Assembly (NCBI GenBank): GCA_963730115.1
Contig: CAVSQM010000006.1
Coordinates: 298,603 to 362,602, forward strand
Length of the DNA: 64,000 nt
Source: DASQFQ01 sp963730115
GTDB lineage: Bacteria > Actinomycetota > Thermoleophilia > Solirubrobacterales > Solirubrobacteraceae
Reading direction: 5' to 3'
Shown here one piece after another: positions 58,615 through 64,000 of the stretch; the first letter of the stretch is position 1; the number at the start of each line of letters is the position of its first letter. The notes under the pieces were generated by a model. The model made no database searches. It was not told the origin of the DNA and worked only from the letters and a program-made list of their open reading frames with translations. The position numbers were made by a program, and so were the translations under genes.

Positions 58615-60012
58615 ATGCGCCAGGACGGAAAGCGTCGAGTGGGCGACGCGGAGCGGTATCAAGCGGTGACGGCGGCCAGGGAACGGTTCCTCGCCGGCGA
58701 CGACCGTGTGCGCGGCGTCCGGCCCGAGGTGGCCACATCGTGGTATCGCTGCCGCGAGCAGTACCACGTCGACCCGACCCTGACCGTGGCTCCGCCGGCG
58801 TCCGCGCAGGATGACTCGTCGCCCGAGCACACGCTCGAGCACGAGGTCGTCTTCGCGCAGCTCGGCGGCGCCGCGGCGTCGATCGCGAGCGAGGTCGAGA
58901 GCCTCGGCGGCGTCATCGCGGTCACCGACGGCGCCGGCCGGATCCTGACCATCCAGGGAGACAGGCAGACGCTCAGCCGGGCGCGCGACAGCAACATGGC
59001 GCCGTGGTCGTGCTGGTCGGAATGGGCGACCGGCACGAACGGGATGGGCACGGCGCTCGAGGCGCCCGGACCGGTGCTGATCAGCGGGCCCGAGCACTGG
59101 TGCACGGGGTTCGACGAGTGGATCTGTGCCGGCGTCGCGGTTCGAGACCCCGTCACGCAGGATGCCGTTGCGGTGCTCGACGTCTCGGCGTGGCGCGCCC
59201 ACCTTCCGCCCGAGACCGGCGGCTGGCTCTCCAGGGCAGTCGGGAACGCACGCGCAGGCTTGCGTCAGCGCGCGCGCGACAGCGGCGCCGAGCTGGCGGC
59301 GGCGTTCGCCCAGACGCGAGCGAGATCCGGCCAGGCGCTCGCCGCCCTCGACGCGAGCGGCAAGGTCGTCATCGCCGACGACGTTGCCAGCCTGTTCCTC
59401 GGGGTCCCCGCGCGGGTGCCGGCGCTGGACCCGACAGTCCGCTGGCAGCCGGGCCTGGACCTCCGGCACATCGCGCGTCACGCCGTCAAGCAGGCTCGTC
59501 GCGACCACAGCTGGGTCGGCTCGACGCAGATCGTGACCGAGCTCGGCAGCGAGCCCCGCCGGATCACCCTGCGTCCGGTCTTCCTCGCCGACCAGCCGAT
59601 CGGGACGCTCGCGCTCTTCGGATCCGAGCTCGGTGACCTGATCGAGCACGAGCGGCCGGAGCCGGCGCAGATGCCCCCGCCGCGCATCGTGGGCGTGAGC
59701 GGCGAGCGCATGGTCCTGCTGCGCCCGCCCGAGGTCCGGTTCGCGGAGGCGGACGGCAACGACGTCTGGCTCGCCACCGATGAAGGACGCCTGCAGGCTG
59801 CGGTTCGCGGCATCGACAAGCTCGAGCAGGAGCTGACCGGCGGCGAGTTCCTGCGCGTCCACCGGCGCTTCCTCGTCAACCTGTCCTGCGTCCGCGCGAT
59901 CGACCGCGGGCCGAAGGGCGAGCTGACGCTGATCATGGACCGCGACGCGCGCGAGACGGTGCCCGTGTCCCGCCGCAACGTGGCCGTCGTGCGGCGCGCG
60001 CTCGGGATCTGA
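58615..60012 (+). CDS. GAF-domain transcriptional regulator with LytTR DNA-binding domain
   Basis: The 465-residue protein starts with an AcoR/DhaR-like sensory part (VRPEVATSWYRCREQYHVDP, then a GAF domain about 80-220 with TGTNGMGTALEAPGPVLISG and HWCTGFDEWICAGVAVRDP). Those activators normally carry an AAA+ and Fis domain. Here both are absent, and the C-terminus is a LytTR domain (FAEADGNDVWLATDEGRLQ, GGEFLRVHRRFLVNLSCVRAI, VSRRNVAVVRRAL). It is convergent with the pqq operon and may control PQQ-dependent alcohol oxidation. That link is inferred from position. Confidence 0.82.
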   Translation: MRQDGKRRVGDAERYQAVTAARERFLAGDDRVRGVRPEVATSWYRCREQYHVDPTLTVAPPASAQDDSSPEHTLEHEVVFAQLGGAAASIASEVESLGGVIAVTDGAGRILTIQGDRQTLSRARDSNMAPWSCWSEWATGTNGMGTALEAPGPVLISGPEHWCTGFDEWICAGVAVRDPVTQDAVAVLDVSAWRAHLPPETGGWLSRAVGNARAGLRQRARDSGAELAAAFAQTRARSGQALAALDASGKVVIADDVASLFLGVPARVPALDPTVRWQPGLDLRHIARHAVKQARRDHSWVGSTQIVTELGSEPRRITLRPVFLADQPIGTLALFGSELGDLIEHERPEPAQMPPPRIVGVSGERMVLLRPPEVRFAEADGNDVWLATDEGRLQAAVRGIDKLEQELTGGEFLRVHRRFLVNLSCVRAIDRGPKGELTLIMDRDARETVPVSRRNVAVVRRALGI

Positions 60013-60014
60013 AG

Positions 60015-61109
60015 TCAGGCCCGCGCCGGACGCTTCATCGTGCGATAGACGAACTCGTCGCTCTGCGCCGATTCGCGCGCCGCGACGACGGTGTGGTGAT
60101 GGGGCGAGTACTGGCAGACCGGATCGGTCGCCGCCGCGTCGCCGGTGAGCCGCAGCGCCTGGCAGCGGCAGCCGCCCCCGTCCACCTCCTGCCGGCCCAG
60201 CGGGCACGTCCGGCACGGCTCCTGCATCCAGTCCGTCCCGCGGAAGCGCGTGAACGCGTCGGACTCGCTCCAGATCCACTCCAGCGGGTGCTCGCGCAGG
60301 TTGGCGAACTGGAGCCCAGGGATCGTCGACGCCGCCTGGCAGGGCATCACGTCGCCGTTGGGCGCCACCACCATCGCCGTCCGGCCCCAGCCGCCCATGC
60401 ACGGCTTCGGCAGCTCCTCGTAGAAGTCGGGGAGCACCCAGAGGACGTCGACCTTGGGGCCGACGCGCTCGCGGAACCGCTGGACCGCCTCCTCCCCGCG
60501 CTGCAGCTGCTCCCACGACGGCATGAGCGCGACCTGGTTCGGGACCGCCCAGCCGTAGTACTGCGTGTTGGCGAGCTCGAGCCGCTGCGCGCCGAGCTCG
60601 AGCGTGAGCTCGAGCAGCTCCTCGATGCGATCGAGGTTCTGCCGGTGCAGGACGCAGTTGATCGTCAGCGGGAAGTCGAGCTCCTTCGCGTGACCCGCGG
60701 CCGCGATCTTCTTCGCGAACGACCGGTTGCCGGCGATGCGGTCGTTGTCCTCGGGGTCCGGGCTCTGGATCGAGATCTGCACGTGGTCGAGGCCGGCCTC
60801 CTTGAGCGCCTGCGCCCGCTCGCGCGTGAAGAGCGTCCCGGCGGTGATCAGCGACGAGTACAGGCCGGCGTCGCGCGCGCCCGCGCAGAGCTCGACGAGA
60901 TCGCGGCGCAGCATCGGCTCGCCGCCCGTGAGCGCGAGCTGCAGGACGCCGAGCTGGCGCGCCTCCTCGAAGGCGCGGAGCCAGTGCTCGGTCTCGAGCT
61001 CCCGGCGGTAGTGCTCGCCGCCGATGTCGAGTGGGTTCGAGCAGTACGGGCAGTGCAGCGGGCACTGGTAGGACAGCTCGGCGATCAGCGTGGACGGCCT
61101 AGGCAGCAT
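60015..61109 (-). CDS. pqqE: PqqA peptide cyclase (radical SAM)
   Basis: The 364-residue radical SAM/SPASM enzyme has Cys16, Cys20 and Cys23 in SYQCPLHCPYCSNP to bind the SAM cluster, LALTGGEPMLRRDL and NDRIAGNRSFAKK as in PqqE, and C-terminal SPASM cysteines (CMGGWGR, MPCQAAS, CRTCPLGRQEVDGGGCRCQA). It links Glu and Tyr side chains of PqqA by a carbon-carbon bond, the first step of PQQ synthesis. It overlaps pqqD by 11 bases and ends the operon. Confidence 0.97.
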   Translation of the reverse strand: MLPRPSTLIAELSYQCPLHCPYCSNPLDIGGEHYRRELETEHWLRAFEEARQLGVLQLALTGGEPMLRRDLVELCAGARDAGLYSSLITAGTLFTRERAQALKEAGLDHVQISIQSPDPEDNDRIAGNRSFAKKIAAAGHAKELDFPLTINCVLHRQNLDRIEELLELTLELGAQRLELANTQYYGWAVPNQVALMPSWEQLQRGEEAVQRFRERVGPKVDVLWVLPDFYEELPKPCMGGWGRTAMVVAPNGDVMPCQAASTIPGLQFANLREHPLEWIWSESDAFTRFRGTDWMQEPCRTCPLGRQEVDGGGCRCQALRLTGDAAATDPVCQYSPHHHTVVAARESAQSDEFVYRTMKRPARA

Positions 61110-61359
61110 CGACCACCAGCCCCTTCTGCGCCATCGCGTCGACGAGCTCCACGACGTCCTCGCGGAGGTCCGCGCCGTCGTAGCGCGAGGACAGCGCGCC
61201 GACGATGTCGTCGAGCGAGCGCTCGCCGTCGCACAGCCCGAGCACCTCGGCCGCCGTCGCGTTGAGGTGCACGGCACCCTCGGGGATCAGCAGCAGGTGC
61301 TCCTCGCGGACGTCGTCGTAGCGGAGCCGCGCGCCGGTGACCAGGCGGGGGCGCGTCAT
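61099..61359 (-). CDS. pqqD: PqqA-binding chaperone
   Basis: The 86-residue protein has the RRE (RiPP recognition element) fold of PqqD: LVTGARLRYDDVREEHLLLIPEGAVHLNATAAEVLGLCDGERSLDDIV. The GERSLDDIV segment matches the standard helix pattern. It presents the PqqA peptide to PqqE. The ATG at 61359 overlaps the pqqC stop, and its own stop lies inside the pqqE start. Confidence 0.95.
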   Translation of the reverse strand: MTRPRLVTGARLRYDDVREEHLLLIPEGAVHLNATAAEVLGLCDGERSLDDIVGALSSRYDGADLREDVVELVDAMAQKGLVVDAA

Positions 61360-62048
61360 GCGCCCGGCCCCGGCGGCTGCGTGTCGCCGCGCTCGATCGC
61401 CTCGAGCTGCGCCCACAGCATCTCGGTCTTGAAGCGCAGCGCCGCGACGGCCGCGTCCTGCTGCTCGCCTGTCCGGCAGTGCTCGACGGTGAGATCGAGC
61501 GCGTACTGCGCGTCGCGCGGCGCCTGCACCAGCCGGGTGCGGAAGTACTCGAGCCCCGCCGGGTCGATCCACGGGTAGTGGCGCTCGAGCGCCTCGAGCC
61601 GCGTGCGCATGGCCGCCGGCCCGAACAGCTCCGTGAGCGAGGACGCGACCGCCTCGACCCACGGCTTCTGGCGCGCGAAGTTCACGTAGGCGTCGACCGC
61701 GTAGCGCACCGCGGGCAGGACGCCGCGCTCCGAGGCCAGCTCGTCGCGCGCGACGCCGAGCGCCTCGCCCAGCCGCAGCCACGACTCGGTGCCGCCCGTC
61801 CCCTCGGCCGTGCCGTCGTGGTCGATGATGCGCTGGACCCACTCGCGCCGGACCTCGACCTCGGGGCAGTTCGCCATGATCGCCGCGTCCTTCAGCGGGA
61901 TGCACTTCTGGTAGTAGAACCGGTTCGCGACCCAGCGCTGCAGCTCCACGCGCGTGAGCTCCCCGGCGTCCATCCGGACGTGGAACGGGTGCAGGTTGTG
62001 GTAGCGCGCCCCCTGTGCGCGCAGACGCGCGATGAACTCGTCGCTCAC
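61356..62048 (-). CDS. pqqC: Pyrroloquinoline-quinone synthase
   Basis: The 230-residue protein belongs to the haem-oxygenase-like PqqC family: YHNLHPFHVRMDAGELTRVELQRWVANRFYYQKCIPLKDAAIM, then WVQRIIDHDGTAEGTGGTESWL and FARQKPWVEAVASSLTELFGP. It performs the last eight-electron ring-closing oxidation to PQQ without a cofactor. The GTG start overlaps pqqB (GTGA) and the stop overlaps pqqD. Confidence 0.97.
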   Translation of the reverse strand: MSDEFIARLRAQGARYHNLHPFHVRMDAGELTRVELQRWVANRFYYQKCIPLKDAAIMANCPEVEVRREWVQRIIDHDGTAEGTGGTESWLRLGEALGVARDELASERGVLPAVRYAVDAYVNFARQKPWVEAVASSLTELFGPAAMRTRLEALERHYPWIDPAGLEYFRTRLVQAPRDAQYALDLTVEHCRTGEQQDAAVAALRFKTEMLWAQLEAIERGDTQPPGPGA

Positions 62049-62938
62049 AACTCGGCCTCGAGGCCATCGTAGGCGACTTCGACGCCGGCCCGGACGACCT
62101 GCTCCCGCTCGGGCGAGTCCTCCAGCAGGATCGGGTTCGTGTTGTTGATGTGGACGAGCACCTTGCGCGGTCGCTCGAGCCCGGCGAGCGCCTCGAGCGT
62201 CCCGCCGGGACCCGCCAGCGGCGTGTGGCCCATGTCCCGCGCGGTGCGGTCGGAGGTGCCCAGTCGCGTGAGGTCGTCGTCGTGCCAGAAGGTTCCGTCG
62301 ACGAGCACGAGATCGCTCGCGGCGAACCGGGCGATCACGCCGTCGTCGAGGCTCGCGAGGCCCGGGGCGTAGGTGACGACGCCACCGCTCACACGGTCGC
62401 GGAAGACGAACCCGCACGCCTCGAGCTCGACGTCCGGGCCGAGGTAGCGAGGCGCGTCGCCGCCGGTCGGAAAGGGCTCGACCTCGAGGCTCGAGCCGTC
62501 GAGCGGGTGCGACCGCCCGGGTTCGAGCGTCTCCCATGCGGCGCCGGAGTAGCGCTCCAGCATCGGCAGGACGGGATACCCGACCCGCAGCGCGCGCTCG
62601 ACCCCGGCGTCGCCGAGGACGCGCAGCGGCGTCGCCGACTCGCGCATCAGGAGCAGGCCCGCGGTGTGGTCGATCTCCGCATCGGTCAGCAGGACGCCGG
62701 CGACCGGCGGCGAGCGGACGCCGTCGACGGGCGGCGCGGCGAGCGCCTCGAGCTGCTCACGGAGGTCCGGCGAGGCGTTGACCAGGAACCACGGCCCGTC
62801 GGTCCCGCGGATCGCGAGCGACGACTGGGTGCGTGGGACGGCCCGGACGCCCGCGCGCGCGGCATCGCAGACGTCGCAATGGCAGTTCCATTGCGGGAAC
62901 CCTCCACCGGCGGCCGAACCGAGAACCCGAACGCGCAC
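62045..62938 (-). CDS. pqqB: PQQ biosynthesis protein PqqB (metallo-beta-lactamase fold)
   Basis: The 297-residue protein has the PqqB N-terminal pattern VRVLGSAAGGGFPQWNCHCDVC with Cys-x-Cys-x2-Cys. The metallo-beta-lactamase motif is LLTDAEIDHTAGLLLMRE (the family uses D-x-E-x-D-H). VHINNTNPILLEDSPER completes it. PqqB hydroxylates the tyrosine-derived ring in PQQ synthesis. It starts with GTG at 62938, 43 bases downstream of the end of pqqA. Confidence 0.96.
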   Translation of the reverse strand: MRVRVLGSAAGGGFPQWNCHCDVCDAARAGVRAVPRTQSSLAIRGTDGPWFLVNASPDLREQLEALAAPPVDGVRSPPVAGVLLTDAEIDHTAGLLLMRESATPLRVLGDAGVERALRVGYPVLPMLERYSGAAWETLEPGRSHPLDGSSLEVEPFPTGGDAPRYLGPDVELEACGFVFRDRVSGGVVTYAPGLASLDDGVIARFAASDLVLVDGTFWHDDDLTRLGTSDRTARDMGHTPLAGPGGTLEALAGLERPRKVLVHINNTNPILLEDSPEREQVVRAGVEVAYDGLEAEL

Positions 62939-62981
62939 GTGGCCTCAAGCACAGGCCGAGGCCACGCCGCGGTTCAGATCC

Positions 62982-63056
62982 CTACCGATGGAACACGTAT
63001 GACGTGACCTCGGAACACAGCTCGACGATCTCAAACTTGGGCTTTACCCAGGTCAT
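62982..63056 (-). CDS. pqqA: PQQ precursor peptide
   Basis: A 24-residue peptide, MTWVKPKFEIVELCSEVTSY then VFHR, carries the strict PqqA signature: Trp3, Lys-Pro near residues 5-6, and the Glu16-x3-Tyr20 pair (EVTSY) that PqqE crosslinks to form the PQQ backbone. An AGGAGG site lies 5 bases before the ATG. It opens the pqqABCDE operon. A Cys at position 14 is a minor difference from well-studied PqqA peptides. Confidence 0.93.
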   Translation of the reverse strand: MTWVKPKFEIVELCSEVTSYVFHR

Positions 63057-63103
63057 TGGTGCCTCCTATCTGAGTGTGGAACTTTACCGATAGCTTCCGG
63101 ACG

Positions 63104-64000
63104 ATGAATGTCGACGTGGTCGCGGGCGATCCGCACGCCGTCGGGGCCGATCTGATCGCTGCTGCCGGGGCGCGGGCAGCGGAGCTGGGTGCTCCGGAGC
63201 GCGCCGTGGCGGATGCCGATCCGGTGGCGCTCGTGTACGCGGGCGACGCCCGGTTGGCCGTCATCGCGCTCGAGCCCGGTACCGACGGACTGCGAACCGG
63301 CGCCGCGCGCGCGGTCCGCGCGTGCCGAGACGGCGGGACGGTCGCGTGGGCGCTCGATGCGTCGCTGCCCGTCCCGGTCGAGGACCAGGTGCGCGCGCTG
63401 GCCGAAGGCGCCGTCATCGGCGGCTACGACGGCCGCCGGTGGCGAAGCGGCGCCGCTCCGCGCGGCGTCGAGCGCTTCGTGATCTGCGGCGGCGGCGACG
63501 ACCTCGCTCCCGCGGCGGACCGCGCCGCGCTCATCGGCCGCTGGACCAACGCCGCCCGCGAGCTGGTCGACGCGCCGGCGAACGTCGTCTCCCCGGCCGG
63601 CCTCGCGGAACGCGCGGCGGCGCTGCCGGGGCTGCGCACCGAGGTCATCGACGCCAGGCAGGCCGGGCTCGGCGCGCTGGCGGCCGTCGGCGGCAGCAGC
63701 CCGATTGACCCGGTGCTGATCGTCATGCGGCACGAGCCGCCCGGCGCGCCGGAGGCGCCCCGGCTCGCGCTGGTCGGGAAGTCGGTCACGTTCGACACGG
63801 GCGGCTACTTCCTCAAGCCGCAGTCCGACATCGTCCGCCAGAAGGCCGACATGGGCGGCGGCGCAGCCGTCGTGGGAGCGATGGGAGCCATCGCCGAGCT
63901 CGGGCTCCCGCTGTCGGTCACCGGCGTCCTGCCGGCCTGCGAGAACATGCTGAGCGGCACCGCGATCCGGCCGACCGACGTGATCACGACCGCCAAAGGC
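63104..64000 (+). CDS. M17 leucyl aminopeptidase (partial at 3' end)
   Basis: 299 residues lie in the window; the family is about 480-500 long, so the catalytic domain is truncated by the window edge. The N-terminal regulatory-type domain is followed by ELVDAPANVVSPAGLAERA, the metal site LVGKSVTFDTGGYFLKP (Lys and Asp), KADMGGGAAVVGAM (Asp; GGG replaces the usual GGA), and PACENMLSGTAIRPTDVI. It removes N-terminal residues from peptides. It is divergent from pqqA with a 47-base gap; trimming the PqqA product is a possible extra role. Confidence 0.9.
   Translation, partial: MNVDVVAGDPHAVGADLIAAAGARAAELGAPERAVADADPVALVYAGDARLAVIALEPGTDGLRTGAARAVRACRDGGTVAWALDASLPVPVEDQVRALAEGAVIGGYDGRRWRSGAAPRGVERFVICGGGDDLAPAADRAALIGRWTNAARELVDAPANVVSPAGLAERAAALPGLRTEVIDARQAGLGALAAVGGSSPIDPVLIVMRHEPPGAPEAPRLALVGKSVTFDTGGYFLKPQSDIVRQKADMGGGAAVVGAMGAIAELGLPLSVTGVLPACENMLSGTAIRPTDVITTAKG

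Overview
The window is high-GC, extremely dense bacterial DNA with no gap over about 160 bases between genes. Many genes start with GTG and overlap by four bases (ATGA or GTGA), and some promoters look leaderless. Together with an actinobacterial-type gene set (aceE-type E1, PQQ operon, ArsR and HxlR regulators, split LigD domains, class III-like PHA synthase, PrsW), this suggests a soil actinobacterium, most likely of the Solirubrobacterales/Thermoleophilia. That assignment is inference from gene content. I recognised no tRNA, rRNA, CRISPR array, insertion sequence or prophage.

Bases 1-9,050 hold a PLP decarboxylase (cut by the left edge), a J-domain-like coiled-coil protein, a FAD/Rieske oxidoreductase, an orphan solute-binding lipoprotein, a small RTX-like protein, a USP-like protein, an M24 peptidase coupled to an FAH-family enzyme, and a DUF4262 protein. 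Bases 9,043-19,350 hold a divergent HxlR/MFS pair around a perfect palindrome, a GH3 glycosidase, a VOC/MoaD-like/BNR-repeat operon, a metallopeptidase with an eCIS-type LQRTAGN motif, an ArsR unit with two operators, PspC, and a stand-alone LigD phosphoesterase domain. Bases 19,329-25,263 hold an aldo/keto reductase, NAD synthetase, a LigD polymerase domain and a flavin hydroxylase/ABM pair.

The most exciting locus is 25,416-28,332. A PrsW-family membrane protease is divergent from a toxin-like protein combining membrane helices, a Flp-prepilin-like G/xxxxEY segment, thrombospondin-3-like calcium repeats and a C-terminal HFEKH nuclease-like domain. An ATGA-coupled gene that looks like its immunity protein follows. 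Next come a berberine-bridge-type oxidase, and then a nine-gene coupled minus-strand run (39,691 down to 29,653). It encodes an MDR dehydrogenase, a degenerate 6-pyruvoyl-tetrahydropterin synthase, a glycosyltransferase, a methyltransferase, a flippase-like protein, a RibD-type reductase, a CDP-alcohol phosphotransferase fused to a sulfatase, a methyltransferase and KatG. This looks like an uncharacterised glycolipid or pterin-conjugate pathway.

Bases 39,766-45,817 hold a GNAT protein, a MEDS/histidine kinase operon divergent from its NarL-type regulator with overlapping start codons, and a penicillin-acylase family enzyme. Bases 45,939-57,176 form a storage-polymer and acetyl-CoA locus: two PHA synthase-like proteins flanking a phasin/PhaE-like protein, a ketosynthase III with a novel N-terminal domain, pyruvate dehydrogenase E1-E2-E3 and a PhaB-like reductase. 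Bases 57,190-64,000 hold a secreted helical-toroid-like protein, a GAF-LytTR regulator, the full pqqABCDE operon, and an M17 aminopeptidase cut by the right edge.

Several genes (SRPBCC, FAD/Rieske, MFS, GH3, VOC, aceE) are broken only by apparent single-base insertions. These look more like residual assembly errors than true pseudogenes.
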